Shown: positions 42,540-54,411 of the stretch, piece by piece
Layout: each line of letters begins with the position of its first letter
Numbering within the stretch: the stretch's first letter is position 1
Assembly: GCA_007922195.1 (NCBI GenBank)
Contig: ML682007.1
Span: forward strand, 19,830,998-19,894,997
Length of the DNA stretch: 64,000 bases
Direction of reading: 5' to 3'
Origin: Podocnemis expansa
Lineage: Eukaryota > Chordata > Testudines > Podocnemididae
Position numbers and translations under genes: made by a program
The notes under the pieces: model-generated
Seen by the model: only the letters and a program-made list of their open reading frames with translations
Database searches by the model: none
Told to the model about the DNA's origin: nothing

Positions 42540-45500
42540 TCTTCTCCATAGTGCAGCAATTTCAGTAACCAGGGGCTATAGCTAACACTTTGTCACAGAA
42601 TCTTTTGTTCTTCACCCTTCCTCGGTTTTGGGTTCTTGGGGAGCACAAACCATGCAATGACAGAGAAGCATAGAATGAAATTGTTTAAATAAACTGTTGG
42701 GGTGTACATATAAGTATAACACCTGCAGAACTCAGAATTAGTTCCTCAAGAATCCATGTCTAAGAGAAAGGACTAAATGTGCAACAAATTATTCAACGAG
42801 ATCTAATCTCCTCCCTCACTTTTAAAAGCACGTTGCACAGAACATCAGCCTAGAATTATTTTCAAAGGAACACATGAAGCTGTTGGAGACGTAGGACCGC
42901 TTAGGTCTCTCACTCACACTGGCAAAAATTAGAAGTAACTTTAAGGAAGTCAGCGGAACTACACTGGTATCGAATTGGTGATGGGTGATAGTGGATTTTT
43001 TTCATTTGAACAGGTTCCTGAAAGGAGGATAGGTACACTGAGGAAATGCTGTGCTGGAGCAAGGGAGGGAATTTTTGAATAAGGGCATTTTAAACAAATA
43101 GTGTGTGCTTGTGGACATGCCTATAAACATATTATATTAAAGCTGGAAATTGGGAATGTTTTCTCAGTATAAACGGTTTTACTGATGTAGTGTTCAGGGA
43201 GTAGAAACAATGTGAAACTATTCCAGAACAACATAAATTAGAAGTTCTTTGGAACCAGCTGAAAAAATCCTAAGGATTTCATACATGCGTAATAAAGAGG
43301 ATGGGAAAAGGCCAAAATGACAAATGATGAGTTTCAAGTGGCAGTAGGAATTGTTTGGCTTGGGCTTTGAAAGATATTTTACTGATGGAGCATTATCTGT
43401 CTTTCCCCTAAGGTGGCTGTAATGATAGCCTGGGCACATGCACTGTATGTATTTCCTATGCATAGGTCTTATGTCATAGCCCTCTCCTAAGCTTAGTGTG
43501 ACCCATATGCTAGAACCCCAATACCAAAAAAGGCATGGCATTTTGAATATTAGGTGAATATTATTATTGAAGCTTTCCCTGGAGGATCTTTGTTTCCTTT
43601 TGCTTTTGGCAAATAGGGAATTTCAATGCAATCCAATTCCTTTGGCTCTAGCCCTTACTCCTTGAAACTATTAAGCAGACATGCTGGAACTGAGTCTTTC
43701 CATAGCATAACCCAGATTTGCATTTTGTTCCCTCTAGATGTGTTTGAAATTGTTAATTAGCCTGAGAAGCATTCCACGTCATGTGTTAACAACAGCCAGC
43801 CAAGGGATCTGCCTTTGCTTTGGAATTCCCCTCTCCAGTATCACCATACACATTAGCGCTTTAGCTACATTAGGCTCATCTATTTCACTTGACATTCACT
43901 GCTCATACTCCAAATAGGGGTCAGCAAACATTTTAGTAATGAACTGTGAACCTGGTGCATTTTCACTCACAAAACCTTTGTTAAAATGGCAATATGGATG
44001 CAGTACTTGATGCCTTCTGCTCTGCATGCCTTCTAGACTGTGAGAATTTAATTCCCAAAACTGATGTGATGGAAGACTAGGAAATGTGCAGTGAAGATGA
44101 CACTCCCACACAGCATTAGCTCTGCCCCTTTTAGTAAAGAGCTCTTCAGGAAGATCTGTGTCTTATTCCTCCCACTCCTTTTGTCCAATGTGATCTCTGC
44201 CACCATCAAGTACTCCCCAGATCAGTGGAGCCACATGCACCACAGTGAGGCTCCAGGAGTACTGATCTGGAATGAAAATGGCATGGTTTGTTACTGAGGG
44301 ATAAGCTATGGTTCTAGTCTCAATTTCTAAGTACATTACTGTCCTCATTAGGGCAGTGCTCTGGTTGTGGAGCAAGTCACCTGTATGTTTTGGATATTGC
44401 ACCCTCACAGTTGGAAGGACACAGGCAATTGCAGAGTACCTGCAACCTGGCCTTCGTAGTCTCAAAAGCTTTGCGTGTGAATATCAAACATCAATTGCCA
44501 TGTGGTATTTGAGGGGAATGGGGGAAATGAGGACCTGTGGACAGAGATCTTGGCTGAGACCAGCAACTCCTTTGACTGAGGGCACTAAATAACCTTCAGA
44601 TGGAAATGACTGTCTCATCTCTGCCAGCTCAAGCCACAGGTGAACTGATGATGAAAGGCATTATGTTCCTGAGCCATCCAGTCTCCATCATCTGTACAGT
44701 TCATTTTCTAAGGTGCCTGAGTGATTCAGCTAACATATTGCCTGCCACTCTCTTGAATTCCTATGAGATTTCCTAGAGGGTAGGGGCAGGAGTCAGTGAT
44801 CTTATTCTGATTTTACAGCAGTGTAACTCCATTGACTTCAGTGAAATTGCTGCTGGTCTGCTAAATTGTAGGCAAGTAGGTAATCAGCCTCAATGAATCT
44901 AGGTTAAGAGCCCAGCCCACCATATCATTGTCATGTGGCAAAACCCTACAAAACGTAACTGTTATCACTGGCCAGAAGACAGTAATTAAACTGTACTTAA
45001 TAGCGGAGGCTTAAAGACAGAGAGCTTTTGACAGTCAACTCATAAATATCACCGTCTATAATGATTCCAAACTATATGTTTATCACCTTGCTTTGTGGTG
45101 TAATATTTAAACAATAAGAGCTGCAGAGGCATTTATTGCATTTGTAACCATTTGTACAGAAGGTGTTGAATCTGAAAAGTACATGCCTGGTGTGCCAGGG
45201 TAGGTTTTGGTCAGGAAGTGTGCACGTGTACAAGCTTTAACAATTATAAAATCAAAGAGAGTGGTTTGTAAATAATTTGACAGTTGATTTTTGGCTTCTT
45301 GTACGCCAAGTGCTCTAACACTGACCAGCGATTTACCGGAAGCTTAATAATACACCTTTGGGATCCAGAGGAAGAAAAGCTGCTGACCTGATGCTGGGCT
45401 GAGTACGGTTAAAACCCTCAGAATGCAGCATTCTAGGCTGCTTCTTCTATCAGTCTGTGAGACAGCATTTACCTTCTAGCTGCAAATGTTTGCCAAGTGG

Positions 45501-45718
45501 CTTCATCTTGGTCCACCTGTGCAGTTTGAGTACCAGCTTTCTATGTCACTGTGGTTCATAATTGCAGTGACTGATTATGTTGTCCTCAAAAGAAATGAAG
45601 GCAAAGTAGCAGATTTCAAAGGCAGGATCGGAACCATGAGACTAATTTTGTGTTCATCAGACTGAAGGATGGTAATTGGCTTCTAATCTTGCCTCTAGTA
45701 TTGGCTCCTCTGTGGCCT
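42540..45718. other. No gene recognised
   Basis: About 3.2 kb with no gene or clear transposon. TTGACTTCAGTG occurs at about 44,834 within a widespread GTAACTCCATTGACTTCA-type phrase. Confidence 0.45.
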
Positions 45719-45721
45719 TAT

Positions 45722-46898
45722 CATAGAATCATAGAATCATAGGGTTGGAAGGGACCCCACAAGGTCATCTAGTCCAACTCCCTGCCAAAAAAAGCAGGAC
45801 CACTCCCATTAGATCATCCCAGTCAGTGTTTTGTCCAGCTGGGACTTGAACACCTCCAGAGATGGAGATTCCACCACCTCCCTAGGCAACTTATTCCAAT
45901 GCTTCACCACTTGCCTAGTAAGGAAGTTTTTCCTAATATCCAGCCTGGACCGCCCCAGCTGTAACTTGAAACCATTGCTTCTCGTTCTGCCCTCTGTTAC
46001 TACCGAGAACAGTCGAGCTCCCTCCTCCTTGGAGCAACCCTTCAAGTAGTTGAAGGTTGCTATCAAATCCCCCCTCAGTCTTCTCTTCTGCAGGCTAAAT
46101 AAGCCTAGTTCCTTCAGTCTTTCTTCATAGGGCTTGTGCTCCAGCCCTTTGATCATTTTGGTTGCCCTCCTCTGGACTCTCTCTAATTTGTCCATGTCCT
46201 TTTAGTAGTGGGGAGCCCAAAACTGGACACAGTATTCCAGATGTGGCCTCACTAGTGCAGAATAGAGGGGAATGATCACATCCCTTGATCTGCTGGTAAC
46301 ACTTCTTCTGATGCAGCCCAGTATGCCATTGGCCTTTTTGGCAGCAAGAGCACACTGCTGACTCATATCCAGCTTCCCATCCACCATGACTCCCAGGTCC
46401 TTTTCTCCAGTGCTGCTATTTAGCTGATCACTCCCCAGCCTGTAGCAGTACATGGGGTTTTTTCGTCCCAAGTGCAGGATTTTACACTTATCCTTGTTGA
46501 ACCTCATGAGATTCCTCTTGGCCCACTGCTCCAGTTTGTCTAGGTCTCCCTGAATCCTGTCTCTGCCCTCCAGGGTGTCTACCGTTCCCCCCAGTTTGGT
46601 ATCATCTGCAAACTTACTAAGTGTGCAATCTATCCCATCATCCAGATCATTAATGAAAACATTGAACAGAACTGGCCCGAGGACCGACCCCTGGGGCACA
46701 CCACTCGTTACTGCCTGCCAACTTGACATGGAGCCATTGATTCCTACACGCTGAAACCGTTGTTCTAGCCAGTTTTCTATCCACCTTACAGTCCATGCAT
46801 CTAACCCATACTTCCTTAATTTGCCAATGAGAATGCTGTGGGAAACCGTATCAAAAGCCTTGCTAAAGTCAAGGTATATGACATCAACGGCTCTTCCT
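45722..46898 (-). mobile_element. CR1 LINE, 5'-truncated
   Basis: The 3' terminus lies on the left and contains the CR1-type 8-bp repeat, read here as ATAGAATC repeated, then GGTTGGAAGGGACCC. The element covers the end of ORF2, including reverse transcriptase motifs, and the 3' UTR. It is truncated at its 5' end near 46,898, as is usual for LINEs. Confidence 0.93.
45809..46895 (-). pseudogene. CR1 ORF2 remnant (reverse transcriptase end)
   Basis: The product would be the reverse transcriptase that copies CR1 RNA into DNA at the target site. The preserved order is motif A ([13 protein letters not shown]), motif B ([14 protein letters not shown]), motif C (FADDTK, the catalytic Asp pair), then the thumb-side stretch [17 protein letters not shown] and the C-terminus ending at a stop at 45,809. 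The frame is continuous from about 46,895 except for one TAA just before KDMDKLERV (about 46,199-46,201), where a Lys codon is usual. There is no endonuclease domain because of 5' truncation. The few disabling changes suggest moderate age. It cannot make a working enzyme. Confidence 0.92.
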
Positions 46899-46904
46899 GT
46901 AGAG

Positions 46905-47230
46905 TTGCTTTATGCTCTGTTTAGTGCTGGGCTCAACAGCAGTACTAATAAATACTTAGAAAAATAAAGCCTGGATTTCTAATGGCCCTGGTTTATTGTT
47001 CAATAATATTCCAATTATTAATAGCTTTGTAACACCCTTCAGAGTGGTTGAGACTTGGGGGTAAACACAATCCTTGCTTTTGAAGAAGCTTTCAACCTAA
47101 ATTACGTGGAGATAGATAAATAGAGGAAGCACAGTGTGTATGTACTACTTTTCAGGACCAGTTCCATTTGTTTATATGTAAAAGGTTATTTTTTACTGTC
47201 GCTCACCATTCCCATTTGAACATCACAACT
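46905..47230. other. No recognised feature
   Basis: No gene or nameable repeat. Confidence 0.4.
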
Positions 47231-47236
47231 TCCACT

Positions 47237-47702
47237 AAAACAAGCAAGGAGTCCTGTGGCAGTTAAAGACTAACAAATGTATTTATCACATGAGGTTTCA
47301 TGGGAGAAAATCCCACTTCATCAGATGCTTTGAAGATAGGAGAATTTACAGAATGGGAAGAAATAAATGCAGGGAAGTGTAAGTCATGGGATCAAGTCAC
47401 ACTGTAACAGCAAGTCAAAGCAGTTGTTAAGATTCAAACACTGGGGAACAGCACATAGAGGAAGATGAGGTCAAATCATCTGTTTTAATGAGAAGAACAT
47501 TCAAAGTCCCTTTTTGGCCCTGAAGCAAGTCAGTCAAATTTGTAAATAAATTCAAGCTCTGTAACTTCTCTTTGAAGCCTTGATCTGGTATTCATCTGTC
47601 TGGGCACTGCAATGAGGATATTGTCAATGGAGTGATCAGGAAGATTGAAATGCTCACCCACCGGTTTTAGAATATTGTGATTTCTGATGTCAGATTTGTG
47701 GC
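47237..47702 (-). mobile_element. Penelope-like retroelement, 3' part with coding tail
   Basis: From left (3' end) to right: the terminal repeat (AAAGACTAACAAATG, then CATGAGGTTTCATGGGAGA and CTTCATCAGATGCTTTGAAG), a 3' UTR at about 47,340-47,500 shared with 600-790 of this window, and a coding tail. This copy proves that the small dispersed fold-back repeats are PLE ends. It is 5'-truncated near 47,702, where similarity to the 201-224 segment ends. Confidence 0.85.
47526..47690 (-). pseudogene. Penelope-like element C-terminal endonuclease remnant
   Basis: The minus strand reads an open stretch containing K-P-V-G-E-H-F-N-L-P-D-H-S-I-D-N-I-L-I-A-V in the middle and ending L-E-F-I-Y-K-F-D followed by TGA. 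HFNxxxHSxxD is the characteristic C-terminal motif of Penelope proteins, where a GIY-YIG nuclease nicks the target DNA. The reverse transcriptase part is absent because of 5' truncation. The piece read is in one frame with no stop before the natural one. The same segment at 445-580 on the plus strand is broken and has Arg in place of the first His. Family assignment is from the motif as I know it. Confidence 0.75.
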
Positions 47703-47704
47703 CA

Positions 47705-48510
47705 CTAGTTTATTTTAGCCAGGCATGTGAAAGAGGTTTCCACTATCTACACTACAGAAACCACACAAGGGAAGGGAAAATTAACAGGCTTCATCCTCAG
47801 TTGCAGCTGAGATCTGGCCCCATCTGTGGGTTGAGAAGAGGTGACAAAGGTACACAGTTATGCCATCTTTCCATGCCCTTACTATTCTGGGTCTGCTTCT
47901 GCCCCTTATGTACAGTAGAGCTGTCAGGGGTTTTTGTGCTGCTGGTCTAGGGCTGGATTAAGCCCAGTGATTCTTTAATTGTCTGTTCATCCTTGTTGTT
48001 ACATCAGCTTTCTTGTAACAATTATATCAGTACAAATTGGAAGGAACTAGATGACATATATTTTCAAGGAGGATGGAATATGAGGGATAGAGAGCACCGT
48101 CAATTATCTGAGAATGGGAATTCCCAAATGCTTGCTACTGCTTTTTAATCTTCCATTCTGCCCCACCTGCCCCCCTTTCCCCTCCCCTAGACTTCTGTAT
48201 TTGTGAGTGGCTGCTAGGATCCAGTAGCTCACGCATGAGTTCAAACACTCCCATTGAAGTTATTATCCAAAGTAGGATTTTGTATCACTTCAAAAATAAG
48301 CATGGAGAAATTACAGAGGAGCAGAAGGTGCTAATGGACATTGGCTTAGAACCAGGCCAATGTGTGCAGAAATCTTACCTGTAGTGACATATAATGGCTT
48401 TTCAGTGTCTAGTATTATGAGGATATAATTATTCTTTTCCTTGCAGATTAATGCCTCCATTCATGGCTTTTATCATCCTGTTCTGTGTCCAAAGCACACT
48501 AATGGTATTC
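47705..48510. other. No recognised feature
   Basis: No gene or nameable repeat. Confidence 0.4.
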
Positions 48511-48513
48511 TTT

Positions 48514-49033
48514 TTAAAATGGCTGGTTTATTACAGCATTTACTGATCTTTGGTCTAAATCCTTAAACTGATTAAATATCGATCCTGTTGCACTAAGTAT
48601 CAAATTACTGTGTGAGCTGAAATAACTCATGTTACTCAACAATGCAAATGGACTCATGGACTTTGTGCAGTAGAATCTATTCACAGGGTTGCCATCGTTA
48701 GGGAAAAACAAATCTTTACCATGGTAAGTGTCTTTAACTGGGGAAAAGGAGCCTGCACTGATTGCTCTGGAAGATGACTGCATCTTCTTAGCCACACAGT
48801 AACGACAGGGTGGTCTGTCACTGCTGCCATTTCTTGGCTGCAACCTGTATGGACCATTTGCTGTCAGGGCTCCTGGGAAGGTCAGGTGTCCATGTTCTAT
48901 CCTGCCTATTGCCTTTCTGCTGAGATTGACAGCGTAAAGGCTCGTTCTTCTGTAATGTGATGTCAGCTTTTGTGATGCCCAAAAGAACTGAACTGAGGAA
49001 GAAAACCAAAGCAAACCCCACAAACACAATCAT
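48514..49033 (-). other. Unrecognised pair of overlapping open frames, one with a signal-like start
   Basis: Two minus-strand frames overlap. One (171 codons, 48,514-49,029) ends N-A-V-I-N-Q-P-F. The other (71 codons, from 49,033) begins MIVFVGFALVFFLSSVLLGI, which looks like a secretion signal. A polypyrimidine stretch and CAG lie just upstream on the minus strand, so a first coding exon is conceivable. I recognise neither product, see no clear splice donor, and cannot exclude chance. Confidence 0.15.
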
Positions 49034-49039
49034 TCAGTT

Positions 49040-49435
49040 CATACAAGCCACTGCATAAACCATCCAAGTTGAGAAAGAGTCAATCACTTCCTGTCTTGTA
49101 GATTTCTAGATCTTCAGATCCTTGGTGGCAACCTAGAGGTTAAAAGATTTGAACTTCTTAATAAATCACTCTTGACTGCAGGGTTAACATCACGTCAGGC
49201 TGAATCAACTTTCCCACCCCCAGAGTTTCAGCAGGTAGAAGCCTGTTGAGAGTTTGCGGTTGAGGAAGCAGTGGGATTTGTCCCCTTTCATCTTACATTG
49301 CCGTTGGAGAGTAAGTAAAACCGTGTTCTGCTGGCTGAGCAAGGACATGGAGAAAGTGGAATTTGGTACTTTCCTCTTCACAGAGTGGAAGATCATTATT
49401 ATTGTTTGTATTATAGTAACACTTGGAGTCCCTAT
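49040..49435. other. No recognised feature
   Basis: No gene or nameable repeat. Confidence 0.4.
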
Positions 49436-49439
49436 CTAA

Positions 49440-49605
49440 GAGCAAGGCCCATTGTGCTAGGTGTCATACAAAGATGTAGTCAGAGACAGTCCCATGAGCT
49501 CACATTCCAAATAGACACAGCATAGGAGAGGATACAAGCACAGAAAGGAGAAGTGACTTGCCTGAGGTCACACCGTAGTAGTTGATAGAGCTACCCACAT
49601 ATCTG
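49440..49605 (+). mobile_element. L3/CR1-like LINE 3' relic
   Basis: CCCATTGTGCTAGGTGTCAT, GAGACAGTCCCATGAGCTCA, ATTCCAAATAGACA and GAAGTGACTTGCCTGAGGTC occur in the order of the ancient L3-type LINE 3' end. It is strongly diverged. Confidence 0.55.
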
Positions 49606-49629
49606 CTGGACCAGCTGGACCCACATATC

Positions 49630-50650
49630 TGCTGGACCACACTGAGTCTCTGTACACCATGAGAGATGCTTTCAAGCTGATTTACCCTCCTCTAAGAGAA
49701 GTTCTTCCTTCTGAGATTGACAGAAGATATTACCTCACCCATCTGGTCTCTCTACCATCTGGGAACCAACATAGCTACACAAACACGCACACAATACTGG
49801 GAATTATTTTCTTCTTGACTTTCACAATGCCATCTTGTGACTTAAGCGTCTTTCTAATTCCTACTCTATTCTCTGTGAGAAGTATATCAGGCCATGCTAA
49901 AGCACTCTCCTTTCTGATTGCAGGGGGAATTTAAGGCACTATTTACTTTCCAGGAAAAAGCCAAACATCTTAGAGTCTTTAGGGGAAACTTGTAAAAATA
50001 TCCCTCAATGTGTTAGCCATGCAAATTTCAAAAATGATGCAATTTCAGTTGCTTCTAGAGTGTGCTTCCCTCAGACTTAAGGAAGCAGGAACTGGTGGAA
50101 TTTATAACCACCATTTCATCATCAGGTACCTAAATGCATTAGAAACAATGCTGAGAATGCATCCTACTGTTGTCAACTTTCATGGTTTTGTCATGGGTCT
50201 CATGATAATGATTGTTTTCTTTAATGTCCCAGCTCCTGGAGTCAAGTGGATCTGTGATGATTTTAGCCTTCACTTTTAATGAAAAAGTAAATTTCTAGTC
50301 CTTGTGGCTGTGGAGAAAGCTTCCAAATGTGACCCCAGTGAATCCTAGAGAGGCTCAAAAAACAGAAGGCAAATCAAAAGAACACCAAATCTATTATTTT
50401 CATATAAACTCAGGATTTTAAAGCCAATCACGATTTTCGGGACTCATGGTCTTTGACCAATTGGGGTTAACAATACTGACATCCTATAAGAATGAGGTTG
50501 TAAAAGTGACTCCAAGCAAACGATTTATGAAACAAGCTTCAAAGGAGTTGGAAAATTGATCCAAAAAATCCACTTCTGGAGAGATCCTGGACATGTAGGG
50601 CAATCCAGTGAGCATTCTGCACTGAAATCTGTATGGACTTTAAAGCAGGC
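49630..50650. other. No gene recognised
   Basis: About 1 kb. Frames of 89-91 codons (49,659 and 50,010) show no domain. Confidence 0.4.
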
Positions 50651-50655
50651 AGGAG

Positions 50656-50780
50656 TAGGGTTACCAGATGTCCAGCAAAACGAGAATACGTCCTCCTTTT
50701 TACCTTCATGTCCTCTGTCCTCCAGGCATTCTAAAAATAGGTGATTTTGTCTGGCTTTTTAAGTCTGATGAGTAGGGTAA
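50656..50780. mobile_element. DNA transposon relic, TAGGGTTACC end
   Basis: TAGGGTTACCAGATGTCCAG followed by CGTCCTCCTTTTTACC matches the style of the element at 10.4-10.7 kb. The right end is not found. Confidence 0.45.
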
Positions 50781-50945
50781 AAAGTGCCCAACACAGGGCT
50801 CAAGGCCATGAACCTAAGGTTAGGAGTCTGCTGCACAGAGGCACGCACAGGGAACAAAGGAGGTGGAGCACATAGTTTCCCTTATTCCGGGCACCATGCA
50901 TAGCAACAGCCTCCATAGCTTGCTGGGTAGCAAAATAGACTCTTA

Positions 50946-51378
50946 GGGTATGTCCACACAGGCTTCTTATTTCAAAACAACAGAGGTTGTTTTGAAATAA
51001 GAAGCGGCATGTCCACACGACGCACCATTATTCGAAACAATTGGACCCGTTGTTTCGAAATAATGGCTGTTATTTTGAAACCATTAAACCTTGTATCTAA
51101 TCGAAATAGCCATTGTTCCGAAACAGTTGTTTTGAAACAACAGCGTTTGGACACGTTGTTTATAAACAACACCATTGTTTTGAAACAACATGTTCGAATG
51201 GCCTTGTTTCGAAATAACCATTTCGAAACAACAGCTATTTTGAAAGCAAGCTTTCCCTGAATTCGAATTAACAAACTGTTAATTCAAATTAACTTATTTT
51301 GAAATAAGGACTTGATTTTGAAATAACTCATTTTGAAATGAGTTATTTCGAAATAATGATGTATGTGTGGACATAGCC
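50946..51378. mobile_element. MITE with TTTCGAAA palindromes (copy 2)
   Basis: This 433-bp element starts GGGTATGTCCACAC and ends GTGTGGACATAGCC (one mismatch between ends). Its target duplication is TTA at 50943-50945 and 51379-51381. The interior parallels copy 1 at 9625-9992: the subterminal hairpin CTTATTTC...GAAATAAG, CACACGACGCAC, and many TTTCGAAA near-palindromes. It is noncoding. Confidence 0.88.
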
Positions 51379-51384
51379 TTAATC

Positions 51385-52555
51385 TCAGAGTTGTGAGTTT
51401 GAGCCCTCTGTTGGGTGTTTTGATTTTTGGACTGGTGCTTCCTACAAAAGGGCTAAATTGGGGGGAAAAATATAGCGAACATTAATAAAATAAAGGAAAA
51501 TAAAGTATACTGTGAACAAAATTACTAACAGGGACCAATTAAGTAAACAAATAAAGGGGCACATTTGAATGGGCTAGAAACAATTTAGGACCAATTTTTT
51601 AAATTTTAAAATGGGCTGCTGTGGAAAATGAAAACTGAGAGGCAAGTTAACTTTTTTTTAAACTTTTTAAGGTGCTTTTCAAGGTTATATTTGCAAATTT
51701 AGTTTTTTTAGTCTCATGAAAATTAATGAAAGGGTCGTGGAAAGGTTCATTTACAGAAAAAAATCCAGTTTTCAGTAAAATAAAACATTTTGGTAATTTT
51801 TTTTTATTTTAAAATAATTAAAAAACACATGACTGCGCAGTTTTAATTCTGCATTTATTAATCATTACCCATTTTCCATGACATAATATGGTAATGACAG
51901 TTATATTAATACTATGTTTTCCCCATGTGTCCTCCGATGTCCTTTTCATACTTCCCTGTCCTCCTTTCTGTGCTTTGGGATCTATAACCCTAGGCAGGAG
52001 AGCATATCTCATGGCACTCTCCCATGTGTGCAGCTCCTGGCAAAGGCAAAATGCAGCCATCAACTCATGTATGTCCCAGTAAATGGCTTTCCGTTTCCTT
52101 ATCTCAATTCCCTTTAACCATTAAGGCATGTACATAGCCTGAATGTTTCTGCAAGTTCTCTTCTCCCCCTTCCCCCATTTGTTATCTTTTGTACTGAATG
52201 ATCTCAGGGTCTGGTAATCCTCATTTCCTCCTGGACTGGATCCCAGGGAGGGTCTGTTGGCTTTCTAGGAGTACTACATCTTGGGCCAGAATAAAGAGAA
52301 GCGGTGAGAATTGGAGAGAAATTATCATTCACATTCCCACCTTATGTACACATCCCTTGAAGAATCTGCAGTGTTTGTCAGAGGTAGTTAATTTATCTTC
52401 TTTCTCGGTTCCCGCTGCTTAACAAGATTCTCCATTACCTGTTAGTGGTACAGGGCCTTTGACGTGTAACTGTTAGAGAGGAGTGGTACATAGATACATA
52501 CAAATATAAGCAATAGCTAGCTCATGCCATTAGTATTATTATTTATTATGGGCTT
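51385..52555. other. No gene recognised; AT-rich
   Basis: AT-rich sequence. Open frames overlap on both strands without domains. Confidence 0.4.
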
Positions 52556-52559
52556 AACT

Positions 52560-52720
52560 GTAGAACCCTGAGACCAGACAGAGGTAGGTGTTGTACGAGT
52601 GCACACACACGCATACACACACAGAGGCACATACATACAAAGTAAAAGGCAGACCGTCCCAAGGAACTTACAACCCAAATAAGGACAAGAGGCGACAGAT
52701 GGGTGTAGGAGACTATAACT
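52560..52720 (+). mobile_element. Possible L3/CR1-like relic with CA-rich insert
   Basis: GTAGAACCCTGAGACCAGAC, a CACACA-rich tract at about 52,602-52,622, then GACCGTCCCAAGGAACTTAC and AACCCAAATAAGGACAAGAG, in the order of L3-type 3' ends. Confidence 0.4.
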
Positions 52721-52729
52721 GGCTGGATG

Positions 52730-54070
52730 GAGTTGGAGAAAGACAAAGGAGAGATAAACATGAAGACAAGTTTTGGAGGTTTCACTGGATTTTGTTCTTT
52801 TTTAAATAGGGTAAGTGAACAAAAAACATTACTACGAGAAATTACTCCCTTAGCTTGGGAATATGGTGTGCATAATGGGCCTTGGAAAAGGCTTCTGGCT
52901 TTTAGTTTGTTTTTTATTTTTTGACTACTTTTGTGCATTGGAGTGTCTTCAAAAGCAGATTTTTTATTAATTTACTTCACTGCTGACTTGCATAAATGTC
53001 GGTAAAAACTGGTTGTTGCATTGGGGAAAAATATTCTCTCATTTCATTGCTAAACACCCCCCTCAAAGTTTTTTAAAGCAGTCCTCTCAAGTACTATTTG
53101 TTTTCTATGGGCCCAATTCATTCTTAACCTGTGCACTGTGTCTTCATTTACATTTGCAAAATGAGGGCAAAATGTCATCAGATCACAGTTGTGGTAGCAT
53201 TTTAAACCCACTTAGCACTTGTGTAAATAACTACATAAGATGCAGAGAAGTGGGAACCCAAGCCCTGTACTCCTAATGTGTACCTTCACAGACAACCTAT
53301 TTACTATGTTGCTGCTTTGTTTGACCCAGAACTGAGCCATGGACACAACTAGCAGGAAATGGAAGAGACTGGAATGTACAAGAGGCATTCTGAACAGTGG
53401 TTTTAAACAGATTGGTAAGAAGAAGAAATTAAGTTTAAATCTGTTAATGCAGCTACTTTTATGGATTTTAAGCCAAGAAATGGAGGTCAATAGCTTTTTT
53501 TGGTGAGACCAAATATCAGTACAACCACTCTTCTCTCCAAGTCAATAGAGTCAGGTCTCTCCTAGCCAAATAGTTCCTGACAAGCAGGCAGTCACAGCTA
53601 ACCTGGGAGCAGTGCTTAATTCATGCCAGGGCTTGCCAAAGCTGAGCCCCAGCAACTCTAGGCTTGCTGCATCAGTTAGGAGTGCAAAAACTTCCTTGAC
53701 TCCCAGTACCTAATTGCTTGAGTCTCACCACCTCTTCCATTACAAAGTAAGTCCTGCTCTAAAGAGGCTTTTGATTAGGAAAGATAAGTCTGTGTGCTAA
53801 ATTTAGGCTCTCAGTTCCATACTCCACCATAAGCTCACTGTGTCACTCAGGCTTTCTCTGAACAGGGATGTTCAGAAATGTTGAAATGAATTAACTAAAG
53901 GTGTGACATTAAACTGCATTAAATCCATAATCAGTCCTTCAGAAATAAAGTGTCCAAATTAGTTTGCTTTACGTGAATCCTCTTTGAAGCATTAATGTAT
54001 TTTGACAAACACATTCAAAATATAAGTAGAATTGAGCAATCCTCCCTTGCTGGTGTAAATTGGCAGCAAT
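52730..54070. other. No gene recognised
   Basis: About 1.3 kb without a nameable feature. Confidence 0.4.
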
Positions 54071-54074
54071 ATAC

Positions 54075-54222
54075 AGTGAAACAACACTGAAGCTTTTAAG
54101 AGCAGGTTAGGCAAGCACTTGTCAGGGATGGTTTAAGAGGGTATTTGGTCCTTCCATGAGTTCAGGGGCCTGGGCTCAATGACCTCTCATGAGCCCTTCT
54201 AGTTTCTATGATTCTATGATTT
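54075..54222 (+). mobile_element. CR1 3' end fragment
   Basis: TTAGGCAAGCACTTGTCAGG, ATGGTTTAAGAGGGTATTTG, GGCTCAATGACCTCTCATGA and the terminal TTCTATGATTCTATGATT, the CR1 end repeat. It has no coding part. Confidence 0.75.
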
Positions 54223-54229
54223 ACATCAG

Positions 54230-54405
54230 ATGAGGACTTGGTCCTCTATACTGTGACAAAAAACAAGTAGTTGATACTTTCAGATGAATATAACTAGTAT
54301 CTGTGTGTGTTTATGCAACCTGCTGGTGAATGTGTACCTGAACCCTTGAGCCCAGCTATAGACAATGTGAGTTGTTACGTCACTCAATGGCAAAGCCTTG
54401 GCCTT
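54230..54405. other. No recognised feature
   Basis: Nothing nameable. Confidence 0.4.
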
Positions 54406-54411
54406 TGAGTT

